This document shows, one piece after another, positions 9,041 to 19,112 of a stretch of DNA of 64,000 nucleotides. The notes under the pieces were generated by a model. That model saw only the letters and a program-made list of their open reading frames with translations, made no database searches and had not been told where the DNA came from. The stretch lies in the NCBI GenBank assembly GCA_029990175.1, contig JARKIP010000033.1, positions 16,351,001-16,415,000 of the forward strand, read 5' to 3'. Within the stretch, counting starts at the first letter, position 1, and every line of letters begins with the position of its first letter. The position numbers and the translations under genes were made by a program. The stretch is from Petunia secreta (taxonomy: Eukaryota > Streptophyta > Magnoliopsida > Solanales > Solanaceae).

Positions 9041-10202
9041 ACAGCATCATAACCAGAACTCACATATAAACAGATATACGGCTTTAGCAGAGTTTCCTCA
9101 ATTAACTCCTCCTACACCGGTAAAGAGAGAAGCAACCCCAGGAACCTCAAAACAATCCTTAAACAGTTATGCCAAAAGAACCATAAACAGTTATTCTGAG
9201 GCAGTACAACCTCAACCTCCCATTAAACAAGAACAAGCAAGCTCTTCAACAGCAAGTCAACAGAAATTCGATTGGATAAACAGTCAACAGGTACCAATCA
9301 TTGCGATTGAGAGAAAATTAGTTGAAAAACGAATTACAGATATTATCAAGTCTTGTTACACAGACAGAAATTATGTGGAAACAGACAACCCTTATAAAAC
9401 AAGAGAATTTTATGAAGCTATATTGATAGCAACCAATTCAATAGAGATTGAAAATGAGTTAGCAGATAAAAATGATCCAAGGAGTATTAGGTACTCCAAG
9501 TTTACTATTAAAAGACTTTTAAGCCCTGCGGATTGGCCAGTAGATCATCTACACACGCCGATTCAATTTCCATTATCAGTGAATTTTAAAATATCAGGTT
9601 ATAATTTTTACGACTACAAAAATGCGTGGTGTAACTTCATATACTTAAGACCTGGCAGCCATTCATGGTTTGTCAAGTTCTGTGAAAAGGTATCAACGGA
9701 TCCCATCCCAAGATGGTTTTATGAATGGTGGAATACATTTGGAGCAGACGAAAGTGTGTTGTCACCTTCTTTCAAACAGTTACACACCAATTACCAGAAA
9801 GAAAACGAAGAACTAGCAGCATTACCAGAACATATACAGTTATGTAAATTCTTCATGGCTAAAAGAGTGTCCTATATTATTAGTTGGGAATTCCATATAG
9901 AGGTATTATGCAAGGTCAAGTACCTTGTTAAAACTATAAAAATTAAGGGGTGGACCCCTAAGAACAAAGAAAAACAGGTTCAGCAAGTTCAAACGAAGAT
10001 CGGATCAACAGACAAATTATCAAAGGAAGCGTTGAAAAGAAAACTTCAACAGGCCTTAGCAAATTTAGACCAAGCAAATGGCAGTGAAATAAATCAAATC
10101 ACTGAATTATTAGATACAGCGTCATCAACAGCATCAGCAGGAGATAATGGAGATATGGAGGACCCACACGGGATTGCTCAAGCATATCTCACGGATTTTT
10201 AG
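8997..10202 (+). CDS. virus A 3' ORF (401 aa), unknown function
   Basis: Begins inside the RNase H end and runs to TAG at 10202. The N-terminal 85 residues are Pro/Gln/Ser-rich and look disordered. The central part has FTIKRLLSPADWP, then HSWFVKFC and PRWFYEWWNTFG (about residues 220-250), and the end is helical and Lys/Gln-rich with an acidic tail. The centre matches the 3' ORF of virus B (IIKRIISAEEWG, HSWFIKIC, PNWFSQWWITYG), so the two viruses share a conserved protein family. Position corresponds to the transactivator/inclusion-body ORF of other caulimovirids and to the unassigned second ORF of florendoviruses, but I see no transactivator motif. Function is not assigned. Confidence 0.8.
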   Translation: MRPLYPVKPPRQFLEQHHNQNSHINRYTALAEFPQLTPPTPVKREATPGTSKQSLNSYAKRTINSYSEAVQPQPPIKQEQASSSTASQQKFDWINSQQVPIIAIERKLVEKRITDIIKSCYTDRNYVETDNPYKTREFYEAILIATNSIEIENELADKNDPRSIRYSKFTIKRLLSPADWPVDHLHTPIQFPLSVNFKISGYNFYDYKNAWCNFIYLRPGSHSWFVKFCEKVSTDPIPRWFYEWWNTFGADESVLSPSFKQLHTNYQKENEELAALPEHIQLCKFFMAKRVSYIISWEFHIEVLCKVKYLVKTIKIKGWTPKNKEKQVQQVQTKIGSTDKLSKEALKRKLQQALANLDQANGSEINQITELLDTASSTASAGDNGDMEDPHGIAQAYLTDF

Positions 10203-10234
10203 CAAAAGATAGACAACAAATAAGTGCCAAGTGG

Positions 10235-10345
10235 TATCAATAATGTAGATCTTACTTTACTTTTGTAAAGATAAGATTCTTGACAATAGGACCCCATTAG
10301 CATCAATAATGTAAATCTTATCTTACTTTATAAAAGATAAGATTC
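10235..10345 (+). promoter_or_regulatory. tandem upstream promoter repeats of virus A
   Basis: Two imperfect copies of about 45 bp (10235-10280 and 10301-10345) share TATCAATAATGTA, TCTTACTTTA and AAAGATAAGATTC. They lie 50-160 bases before the TATA box, where duplicated enhancer modules occur in caulimovirid promoters. Each also contains a small inverted repeat (ATCTTATCTT and AAGATAAGAT). Confidence 0.6.
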
Positions 10346-10393
10346 CCCGTTAATAGCTCTCCACCTGTAAAGGAGAATAGTGTCATTAGCAGC

Positions 10394-10401
10394 TATAAAT
10401 A
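10394..10401 (+). promoter_or_regulatory. TATA box of virus A pregenomic promoter
   Basis: TATAAATA in an A/T context, about 190 bases after the 3' ORF, placing transcription start at about 10425-10435. Strong match to the 35S-type promoter of the family. Confidence 0.75.
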
Positions 10402-10495
10402 GAAGTAGAAATTAGAAGTAAGGCATCACTCGAAATCCTCACTTTCGAAATATTGCCTACTTTCCCTCTCTGTAAAACAATGTTCCTTCATGTTC

Positions 10496-10501
10496 AATAA
10501 A
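10496..10501 (+). terminator. AATAAA poly(A) signal of virus A
   Basis: AATAAA only about 65-70 bases after the presumed start site. The promoter-proximal poly(A) signal that must be bypassed once is typical of pararetroviruses. Confidence 0.65.
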
Positions 10502-10526
10502 CAATTCCAATTTTAATAGTAAGTTT

Positions 10527-10590
10527 TCTGATCTTATAAATATTTTTAACATTTACTTTGATTATTAGTTTCTGATTTTGAACATGAAGG
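10527..10590. other. 64-nt loop between the inverted copies of virus A
   Basis: Unique AT-rich spacer at the centre of the large palindrome. The left arm stops after AGTAAGTTT (10526) and the right arm starts at AAACTTACT (10591). The spacer repeats TTTCTGAT near both ends and carries a second copy of TGAACATGAAGGAA (also at 10621), so small slippage or template-switch events built it. Confidence 0.85.
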
Positions 10591-10615
10591 AAACTTACTA
10601 TTAAAATTGGAACTG

Positions 10616-10621
10616 TTTATT
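10616..10621 (-). terminator. poly(A) signal of the right copy of virus A
   Basis: TTTATT on the plus strand (AATAAA on minus), the counterpart of 10496-10501. Confidence 0.55.
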
Positions 10622-10715
10622 GAACATGAAGGAACATTGTTTTACAGAGAAGGAAAGTAGGCAATATTTCGAAAGTGAGGATTTCGAGTGATGCCTTACT
10701 TCTAATTTCTACTTC

Positions 10716-10723
10716 TATTTATA
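10716..10723 (-). promoter_or_regulatory. TATA box of the right copy of virus A
   Basis: TATAAATA on the minus strand. Together with the left-arm TATA box at 10394 it makes a pair of convergent promoters 320 bases apart that point at each other across the palindrome centre. The duplicated upstream modules are retained at about 10775-10885. Confidence 0.7.
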
Positions 10724-10914
10724 GCTGCTAATGACACTATTCTCCTTTACAGGTGGAGAGCTATTAACGGGGAATCTTATCTTTTATAAAGTAAGATAAG
10801 ATTTACATTATTGATGCTAATGGGGTCCTATTGTCAAGAATCTTATCTTTACAAAAGTAAAGTAAGATCTACATTATTGATACCACTTGGCACTTATTTG
10901 TTGTCTATCTTTTG

Positions 10915-12120
10915 CTAAAAATCCGTGAGATATGCTTGAGCAATCCCGTGTGGGTCCTCCATATCTCCATTATCTCCTGCTGATGCTGTTGATGACGTTG
11001 TATCTAATAATTCAGTGATTTGATTTATTTCACTGCCATTTGCTTGGTCTAAATTTGCTAAGGCCTGTTGAAGTTTTCTTTTCAACGCTTCCTTTGATAA
11101 TTTGTCTGTTGATCCGATCTTCGTTTGAACTTGCTGAACCTGTTTTTCTTTGTTCTTAGGGGTCCACCCCTTAATTTTTATAGTTTTAACAAGGTACTTG
11201 ACCTTGCATAATACCTCTATATTGAATTCCCAACTAATAATATAGGACACTCTTTTAGCCATGAAGAATTTACATAACTGTATATGTTCTGGTAATGCTG
11301 CTAGTTCTTCGTTTTCTTTCTGGTAATTGGTGTGTAACTGTTTGAAAGAAGGTGACAACACCCTTTCGTCTGCTCCAAATGTATTCCACCATTCATAAAA
11401 CCATCTTGGGATGGGATCCGTTGATACCTTTTCACAGAACTTGACAAACCATGAATGGCTGCCAGGTCTTAAGTATATGAAGTTACACCACGCATTTTTG
11501 TAGTCGTAAAAATTATAACCTGATATTTTAAAATTCACTGATAATGGAAATTGAATCGGCGTGTGTAGATGATCTACTGGCCAATCCGCAGGGCTTAAAA
11601 TTCTTTTAATAGTAAACTTGGAGTACCTAATACTCCTTGGATCATTTTTATCTGCTAACTCATTTTCAATCTCTATTGAATTGGTTGCTATCAATATAGC
11701 TTCATAAAATTCTCTTGTTTTATAAGGGTTGTCTGTTTCCACATAATTTCTGTCTGTGTAACAAGACTTGATAATATCTGTAATTCGTTTTTCAACTAAT
11801 TTTCTCTCAATCGCAATGATTGGTACCTGTTGACTGTTTATCCAATCGAATTTCTGTTGACTTGCTGTTGAAGAGCTTGCTTGTTCTTGTTTAATGGGAG
11901 GTTGAGGTTGTACTGCCTCAGAATAACTGTTTATGGTTCTTTTGGCATAACTGTTTAAGGATTTTTTTGAGGTTCCTGGGGTTGCTTCTCTCTTTACCGG
12001 TGTAGGAGGAGTTAATTGAGGAAACTCTGCTAAAGCCGTATATCTGTTTATATGTGAGTTCTGGTTATGATGCTGTTCAAGGAATTGCCTCGGAGGTTTT
12101 ACTGGATATAATGGCCTCAT
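10915..12120 (-). CDS. virus A 3' ORF, right copy (401 aa)
   Basis: Full-length counterpart of the ORF at 8997-10202 with only a handful of residue changes (for example SK for SQ near residue 53, ERV for ESV near 251, EFN for EFH near 299). Same Pro/Gln-rich N-terminus and HSWFVKFC / WFYEWWNTFG core. This is the only large frame still intact in the right copy. Function unknown. Confidence 0.75.
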   Translation of the reverse strand: MRPLYPVKPPRQFLEQHHNQNSHINRYTALAEFPQLTPPTPVKREATPGTSKKSLNSYAKRTINSYSEAVQPQPPIKQEQASSSTASQQKFDWINSQQVPIIAIERKLVEKRITDIIKSCYTDRNYVETDNPYKTREFYEAILIATNSIEIENELADKNDPRSIRYSKFTIKRILSPADWPVDHLHTPIQFPLSVNFKISGYNFYDYKNAWCNFIYLRPGSHSWFVKFCEKVSTDPIPRWFYEWWNTFGADERVLSPSFKQLHTNYQKENEELAALPEHIQLCKFFMAKRVSYIISWEFNIEVLCKVKYLVKTIKIKGWTPKNKEKQVQQVQTKIGSTDKLSKEALKRKLQQALANLDQANGSEINQITELLDTTSSTASAGDNGDMEDPHGIAQAYLTDF

Positions 12121-13447
12121 GTCTTCTCTGTAAAAATTCTCTAGTTAAAAAATCTGGAAGACTATTGTCTTCTCCTTTAATAAATTCTATTTGAAAATCA
12201 AAGCTAGATAATAAAGTTTGCCATCTGGCAAATATTTGTTTTGAAACTAAATTCTTAACATCTTTTTGCAAAACATCTTTTGCTGCTTTACAATCAACTC
12301 TTAAAAGAAATTCTTTGTTTATCAAATCATCTTGAAATTTAGTTATACATAAAACTATTGATAAAATTTCTTTTTTAATAGTACTATAATTTTTTTGAGC
12401 TCCGTTCCATATTGCAGAGCAATATCGGACTAATTGTTCAGACTCTTTTGGAGAGAGACGCTGTTTAAGAATTCCTCCGAAACCTATTTCAGAGGCATCG
12501 GTTTCAACAATCATAAAGGCATCCGGATGTGGTATGCCTAGACAAGGAAGTCTTTGAACAATACTTTTGACTTTTTGGACTGTTTGTGTTTGTTCTTGGC
12601 TCCAAGGAACTGGATTTTTCCTAAGACGCTGATAAAGGGGTTCACATATTTGTCTAAGGTTTGGAATAAAATCTGAAACATAATTGAGGCTTCCTAGAAA
12701 CCTTTGTAACTGAGTTTTATCTGTTAAAACATCTGGAAATTTTGTAGAGAATTCTATGGCTCTACAAATTGGTTTATACATGCCTTGAGACAAGTCATGT
12801 CCTAAAAATCTAATAGAGGTTTGAAATAATTTAATCTTCTTGGCACTCACTACCAGCCCATTTTTCTTAATAATATTAAGAAATATCTTTAAATGCTTAA
12901 AATGTTGATCTATATTTTCTAAAAATATTAATACATCATCAATATAAACTATTGAGAATGAACTATATGGATTAAATATATTATTCATTATATTTTGAAA
13001 TTCTGATGGGGCATTCTTTAACCCAAAGGGCATAACATTCCATTCATATTGGCCAAAGGGCACATTAAATGTTGTTTTATACTTATCCCTTTCATCTATT
13101 TGGATTTGCCAAAATCCTGATTTCATATCAAATTTACTATATATTTTAGCCTTATACGTTCTTTTTAATAAATCTCTTTTATTTGGAATCGGATATCGTA
13201 TCCATCTTAATACTTTGTTTAAAGGTTTATAATTTATAACTAATCTTGGAGCTCCTCTTTCTCGTTCAGCATTATTATTAACATAAAATGCGGAACAACT
13301 CCAAGGTGACTTAGAAGGACGAATTATTTTCTTTTCTAATAATTCATTAATTTCCTTTTTACAATATTCCATTAATTCTTGGTTCATTTGAATTGGTCTA
13401 GCCTTAGTGGGGATAGATCCTTCTTCAAATCCTTCTATATACGGTAA
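12077..13447 (-). pseudogene. RT-RNase H part of the broken virus A polyprotein
   Basis: Carries the reverse transcriptase (YIDDVLIF) and RNase H (ETDASEIGFGG, RVDCKAA) domains with catalytic residues retained. The frame is cut from the protease part by a nonsense change in which an Arg codon CGA of the left copy reads TGA (at 13447-13449 on minus), a C-to-T change in a CG context as expected from deamination of methylated DNA. The first internal Met is at 13387. Reading overlaps the 3' ORF by 44 bases as in the left copy. Confidence 0.85.
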
Positions 13448-14335
13448 TCATACTATATGCCTTTTTCTTTCCCAAAAGGCATTAGGTAGATCTGAACAGA
13501 CTTCAGATTCTATTTCTTTTTGGGTTTGTAGTATTTTATCTTGAATTAGTTTATCTTTAAACTGGTTTTCTATTTTAACAATTTTAATTTCGTCTTTTAT
13601 GTAATTTATTTGATTTTTTATCAATTGTATTTTATAGATACTTCTTTCTTTTAGAGTATCTATTTCTCTTTGCTTTGGACCATTTAGGAAATAAAATATT
13701 ATTTCTTTACCAAGATTATTTGTAGTAATACCTGTTGTATTAACTGTAAAAGGAGATATCTGAGTTAAAAAGGGAGTTCCTAATATAACTTCCTCATTTA
13801 AATCCTTTATCAGAATAAAAGTATTTTTAAAGCATATATTATCATTACATATATGTGCATTAGATAATTTATATTTTATTTTAAGTTTTTCTCCTGATGC
13901 AAAGAATAATTTTGCTGATGTTTTATCGCAATATTTTGTTGGAATTAATCCTTCTACTATACAATTTTGGTCAGCACCAGAGTCTAATAAAGCTACTGTC
14001 TGGATACTGTATTCACTATTTATGACTAATTTTATTGGTACATACCATTTTTGAGACTTAATTTCAGAGATAGCCAAGACTCCCAATTCGTCGTCTTGTG
14101 CTTCTACTTGTTTAGTATTTGAACTTTCTCCTATTATTGTAGAATTTAACTCCTTTTGAGTTTTTTGAATTAATTCTAGAGCAAGGTTTTCTTCCTCTAT
14201 GTTATTAACTTTTTGTTTTAAAATATTAACTTCTTGTTTTAATGTTGTTAATTCTGCATAAAGATCTGATATAGATATTTTTTCTTCTTTTTTATCAAAT
14301 TTTTGTAGAATTTTTTTCATACTAAAAAGGATTGG
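13448..14335 (-). pseudogene. protease part of the broken virus A polyprotein
   Basis: Encodes the coiled-coil linker and aspartic protease region (LLDSGADQNC present). It begins after a one-base insertion in a T run near 14325, which creates a premature TAG in the coat frame, and it ends at the TGA near 13448. A Ser-to-Phe change (FFASGEK for FSASGEK) is also present. Confidence 0.85.
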
Positions 14336-15540
14336 GTATGTTAGGTTTATTTGATTCTCTACTTAAGACTATTTCTTTTAATTTTAAAAGATATTCTCTT
14401 TTAATTTCTTCATCCTTTATTTGATCTATTAGATCAAAGAAGAATTCTTTATTTTCATTTGATATGACTTTTATTGAACCTGTCCCGCAGGTACATAATC
14501 CTCTAGGACAATCACACTCTGACTCGGAAGTGTAACTATCACTAGACTCATATGCTATATTAATTTGTTCATCATCACTTATGCTTTCCGTGGATGAACT
14601 TTCTTTTTCACTATTATCATTTTCGTCTAGTATAGCATATATTTTATTCTTAATGTCTTCATCTAATTCTAAACTATTAATTTTGTTTTTCTTCTTTGTC
14701 TTGACTCTACAATCATTTGCCTTATGGCCTTTTTTTCCACAATTGTAGCATCTTTCTTTAAAAGAAGGTTGTTTACTTTGACTTGTATTCTTTGGAATTT
14801 TCTTCCTGTATCTTTTGGAATATTTTCTTTTATAATCACTATTGCTACTTTTGTCTTTTCTATTTTTCCTTTTGGATTTTTTTGTTGCCTCGGTAGACGG
14901 GGCAGTTATCTTAGCATAACCAAAATCACTACAGAAATTTCCTAATTCTTTCTTAGTGATTTTATAATCTCTTTTTAGCTGATTTTTTAATTTCATATCA
15001 GTACATAGTTCTAAAGCTGTTATGTTAATAAAGCTTATTATATCACCATAGGTTAAACCATCATAAGGTATTTCACCGTTAAATCTATCTTTTATTTTTT
15101 GTCTAACTTTATCTGCAAATAACTGTGGTAATCCACTTATAAATTTTTCTTTCCAATAACTATGATTACAATCTTCTCTAATCATTACTTTATTTAGGAA
15201 TATGTCTTTATACCATTTAAAGTCATGTAATTTTGGACATGATAAATTAGATAATATTTCTAAACTTCTATCTTTAAATACTTTTGGTTCTCCAATAAAG
15301 TGTTTAATTATAACATATAATAAAGTATTTATAGCATCTTCACGTACTTGTTCTTCTATTGTTTGATTAGTACTATTACTTTCTTGTTTAACTACCTTTA
15401 TGATTGTAGTAGCATTAAGGACAGTTTCTCTATCTCTATCTGACAGATAGTTGTCCCACCAATTTTTTAACATTCCTGTAAATCCGTAAGAAAGCAGGGT
15501 TGCTGCTTGCTTATCTGTATTACCTTTTATTTTATAGGCT
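14322..15540 (-). pseudogene. coat-protein part of the broken virus A polyprotein
   Basis: Capsid region with WWDNYLSDR and the zinc knuckle CYNCGKKGHKANDC. It is bounded upstream by a one-base insertion near 15540 and downstream by the one-base insertion near 14325. First internal Met at 15473. Confidence 0.85.
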
Positions 15541-16962
15541 GTTTGCTGCTATTCCCATTTCATGTAATCTATTTAGTATTTGATGTTCTGCTTGTCCATC
15601 TATATTCCACTCAGTTATAGCATCACCTGTGTGCGAACTGAATGATACTAGATGTTCTTCTTCATACTGTATATCAGGAAATGTAGGTTTTTTATAATAA
15701 TTTTTCTTATGATGATAATTAGATCCTAATTTATTTAATTGATTATTTAATTCAGATAAGGTTTTTACCGAATTTTCTTTTTCTATTGGAATTGTATTTA
15801 TCGTTAAAGATGATTTTAACCTTTTAGTAATTTCATCTAGAACATCACCTTTTATTTCCAATCCACCTTTAGGAAGACTAGGGAATTTATCTTTTGACAT
15901 ACTAGGTAGCCTGAAAATTGGATTTTCTTCAATATTATCTTCAAATTTTATTCTTTTCTCTGGGAATGGTTTAAAAGAAGACTTGCTTCTTGCTTCTTCT
16001 ACCTGATTGACTATGACATGTAGTATTTGATTTGTATAATTACTTTGTTCTATTAATTTATTAATATCTCTATTTTTAGGTTCTCCTTGGGCATCTATTG
16101 ATGTTCTTTTAAAAGGATTTCCTATTACTACTTTATCACCTACTGGTATATTTATTTCTTCTAATGGGGGAATGGTAGATTCTATTATTTTATTACTTTT
16201 CGTATACCATTTTTTAACTACCATATTTAAAGATTCACAGTTAGCTAATTTTCCTGTATATTCAAACCATTTAAAAAATTCTAAACTACACTTTCATTTT
16301 TTCATATCTTTCATCCATTTATCTCTAAATGATTTCCTCTGTTCTAAAGTGTAATTGTTTCTATACCATTCTCTTTTAATATTATTCTCTGGTTTTACCC
16401 AGAGTTGTTGGAGATATTTTATGTCTGGTTCAAATGGTTCTTCTAACGTTATCATTCCTAAGGAATCATTTATTTCACTAAAGGTTGGGCTTGATGGTTG
16501 ATTGATTATGACAGGCTTGTATTCTGGTTGTGGAATTCTTTTACTAAAGTTAACACCTTTTAAATTTTTGCTTATTATGTCTTCTTCCTCCAGAGGACAA
16601 GAAGTAGATGGCCTTGAAAAGGACATCTTGGAAGATGAAGATGTAGCATTAGAGGATCTAGATTTTAGGAATTTTAAATCTATTGATCCATCTGTATGTT
16701 GTATAACTTGTTCTATTTGTATAGATTCATCTTCCACTTTTGGTTCCGTGATGGAATCAAAGTGCCATTCATCTTTTGATAAGACTTCATCCCATTTAAG
16801 TAATCTTGGGACAAATATATTATGATGTCTAATATTTGCTTCCATTAACATTGTAACTCCTTTATGAGCTCTACTTGGTTTAGCTTTGGGAGCTAGAGTA
16901 GTTTTCATTAATTTATAATATACTCTATATATTATAGTTATTTCTCTGGCTTAATGTTTACT
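15532..16962 (-). pseudogene. MP C-terminal half and coat N-terminus of virus A, broken
   Basis: Two open pieces (15532-16224 and 16294-16962) are separated by a Trp-to-stop change (TGG to TGA) in the KKWKCS segment near 16299. Here the MP frame passes without interruption into EWNIDG of the coat domain, which shows that the split seen in the left copy is secondary. The frame then shifts near 15535. Upstream, MP is truncated by the virus B insert at 16962; its N-terminal half is at 32138-32662. Confidence 0.85.
16948..16962 (+). repeat. 15-bp target-site duplication, left side of virus B insert
   Basis: GGCTTAATGTTTACT. The partner at 32138-32152 reads GGCTTGATGTTTACT. In the uninterrupted left copy of virus A the sequence occurs once (minus-strand equivalent of about 4158-4172), so the duplication was made by the insertion. 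Confidence 0.85.
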
Positions 16963-17223
16963 TTATGGACCGGATCTTTCGCAGCATGGGGGTAACAGGA
17001 AACTTTACTAGGGATACAACCCTGGCAAGGAATGGCTGGGATTCAAAATTAGGTTCAACAACAGCCCTTAACGCCATCCTCGGCTAAGCGGGCAAACAAC
17101 AGAACCTTGGTTCTGGAATCCAAGCCTTCCGCCTGGGTTGTTTATCCACCCATACCTTTAACACCACCACCTGCTTGGGACTTTGATCCTAATCTGATAT
17201 TAGAATCATCTTACCCCATTAGC
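16963..17223 (-). other. virus B leader, outer copy (left)
   Basis: 260-bp segment, identical or nearly so to 24989-25249 and, inverted, to 31873-32137. In virus order it follows the promoter and precedes the primer site. It contains a short perfect hairpin AGAACC-AA-GGTTCT. The outer boundary lies one base before the tRNA primer site would begin. Confidence 0.85.
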
Positions 17224-17365
17224 CTAGTGTGACAGAGTTCAACACTTAATGATTTAGCCTATCATTAGGCCAAGTAACTTAACAACTTATATTTAAAAGA
17301 AAACAAAATAATTAAATAATTATAAGTTAAATACCTTGATGTTGCGCTCAGGCAATGAGAAGACT

Positions 17366-17371
17366 TTTATT
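17366..17371 (-). terminator. poly(A) signal of B-
   Basis: AATAAA on minus (TTTATT on plus), about 90 bases downstream of the TATA box. Confidence 0.6.
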
Positions 17372-17458
17372 TACTGAAATGTTTACAAGGAGGAGAGATT
17401 TACAATGTAAGAGAGGGGTTCTGTAAGCTGATGTCCTTCTCAGTTGTGTCTCCTAATC

Positions 17459-17466
17459 TATTTATA
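17459..17466 (-). promoter_or_regulatory. TATA box of B- pregenomic promoter
   Basis: TATAAATA on minus, about 190 bases beyond the 3' ORF. Just upstream are repeated CTTTAATAAAG motifs within a hairpin (GCTGCTTT and AAAGCAGC arms), a possible enhancer. The promoter points outward into the interrupted MP gene of virus A. Confidence 0.7.
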
Positions 17467-17656
17467 GACAAAATAAATCAAAAAACTTGGCCTTTACTTT
17501 ACAAGTGGCCGGCTAAAATTTTAAAAAAAAAATGGCCGACAAATGGCCTATTCAGCTTTAGCAAAGCTGCTTTATTAAAGGAAAAGCAGCATTATTATCG
17601 CTACTTTATTAAAGTAACTTTATAAAAGCTAAAGATTCTTCAATAATGCATCTTTC

Positions 17657-19093
17657 TTATCCGATCTTATCCTTGCCCTTGGCGTTTTTTGCTTTGGATG
17701 ATTCTCTTTTATCTTCTTGTTGAGTCATCACCTGTGTTATTATATTGGTAATATAATCATTTACTTCTTCTTCTGTGATGGATTGAGATTCCCCTGGTAG
17801 GCAATATTCGCCTTCATCTTCCGTATTATTAGCAGAAGCCATCGATGTATCTGACTGAGTTTCAACTCCAAGATTTCTCATTAAATCTCTTTTTACTTCT
17901 TCCAAGTAAAAGGCTAACTTTTCCTCTTTAGTCAACAAATCCTTCTTCATATTTAATTTATTAAGTATATGCTGATAGGGACTTGGTGTATTAAGTTGCC
18001 TCTCATGATCAATTTGTTTATATGTTTCCAATGATTGCTGTATTAAATCAATTGTATCTTTGCACTGAAGATTTCCCTCGGCATCCTTACTAGTCATCTT
18101 CTTCCAAAACCTTTTATAAAAAGTCCTGTATAAAGCCGGAATATAATGTACTGTATAATCTACTTGTACATCCCACTTCATTATCCATGGAATTGAAAAC
18201 TCAATAAAGAAATTCATATGAGAACTTCCTTCAATAAGAGTGTCATTTTTCTGCAACTCTTTAATTTTGGGAGATACATCCACCCAATCTGCATATAAAC
18301 TGATCAATGGTTCTGGTAATAATTTTACTGTAGGACCATAAGTAATCCACCATTGTGAGAACCAATTTGGTATAATGCTTTGTTTGTAAACATTTGAGCA
18401 TATTTTTATAAACCAAGAATGTTTCTTGTTTTCATTCTCATATAATAATGCTTTATAAAAGCTATCCACATAATCCCAGTAATTATATTTCACTGGTGTC
18501 TTCATTTCTGGATGAGTATAACTTCTTTCAGTAAGAGTACTTAAACCCCATTCTTCTGCGGATATAATCCGTTTTATTATCATTTTTGAAAAGTTATAAA
18601 CTTTCTTTGTATTAGCTGGATAGAAATGCGTTATTTCGCAAGATTCACTGACATTAAGTATCATCTCATAATGCATTCTATACTTATAAGTACTCGTTGC
18701 GTATGACACACTGTTTAGATATCTTGCCATTAATTTCCATGGCTCCTCCTTCCATTGAAGGTCTCTATCTTCAAGGAATAATATAAACTCCTTGTAATCT
18801 GACTTCACATATGACTGAATATTATCATTATCATCTTCTGTTATTACAGAAGAATATGATGGAGGCATATTATCCTCTTTTCCCATATTTTGGGAATTTT
18901 TCCATTTTAAAAACTCTTGATACTGCTGATATGACATAGTATCATTATCCTTTGAGGATGATCCTGTTAAATTTTCGGCTATAAGCCTTTGCTTACCCAT
19001 TTGGGCTATTATAGCACCTCTACCAGTGCCTCTTCCTCTGTTTCCCCTTCCTCTATTAGAGGTTGGGTTTCCTCGAGCCTGCATGTCCTGCAT
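17657..19093 (-). CDS. virus B 3' ORF (478 aa), unknown function
   Basis: Begins at ATG 19093; an in-frame GTG four codons upstream is not used as a start here. It starts with an RG-rich tract (RGRGNRGRGTGRG, about residues 12-26), which could bind RNA. The central core (MIIKRIISAEEWG, NYWDYVDSF, HSWFIKIC, PNWFSQWWITYG) is shared with the 3' ORF of virus A; the C-terminal part is helical and ends in a Lys-rich tail. The ORF lies 19 bases after ORF3. It occupies the place of the transactivator in other genera, but no known domain is recognised. Confidence 0.8.
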   Translation of the reverse strand: MQDMQARGNPTSNRGRGNRGRGTGRGAIIAQMGKQRLIAENLTGSSSKDNDTMSYQQYQEFLKWKNSQNMGKEDNMPPSYSSVITEDDNDNIQSYVKSDYKEFILFLEDRDLQWKEEPWKLMARYLNSVSYATSTYKYRMHYEMILNVSESCEITHFYPANTKKVYNFSKMIIKRIISAEEWGLSTLTERSYTHPEMKTPVKYNYWDYVDSFYKALLYENENKKHSWFIKICSNVYKQSIIPNWFSQWWITYGPTVKLLPEPLISLYADWVDVSPKIKELQKNDTLIEGSSHMNFFIEFSIPWIMKWDVQVDYTVHYIPALYRTFYKRFWKKMTSKDAEGNLQCKDTIDLIQQSLETYKQIDHERQLNTPSPYQHILNKLNMKKDLLTKEEKLAFYLEEVKRDLMRNLGVETQSDTSMASANNTEDEGEYCLPGESQSITEEEVNDYITNIITQVMTQQEDKRESSKAKNAKGKDKIG

Positions 19094-19112
19094 TTGATAA
19101 ATCACAATTTTG

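Larger units (their letters stand above)
3240..10526 (+). mobile_element. endogenous pararetrovirus A, left copy (Caulimoviridae)
   Basis: A 7.3-kb viral copy with gene order small ORF1, small ORF2, movement protein, coat-protease-RT-RNase H, 3' ORF, then a promoter and poly(A) signal. The lack of an integrase and LTRs, the presence of a movement-protein domain and the RT/RNase H order identify Caulimoviridae. The outer end begins CCCGTACC, ten bases before ORF1. The leader and tRNA primer site expected between promoter and ORF1 are missing, so the copy is not genome-complete. The inner end meets an inverted second copy across a 64-nt loop. Genus is not settled: a near-single large polyprotein plus a separate 3' ORF is like florendoviruses, but the two small upstream ORFs are not something I can match. 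Confidence 0.93.
10591..16962 (-). mobile_element. endogenous pararetrovirus A, right copy, 3' portion
   Basis: Inverted near-identical copy of the left arm, read on the minus strand. It covers the MP C-terminal half, coat, protease, RT/RNase H, 3' ORF and promoter. It is cut at 16962 by the virus B insert and continues at 32138-33071. Unlike the left arm it has several nonsense and frameshift lesions. Confidence 0.93.
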
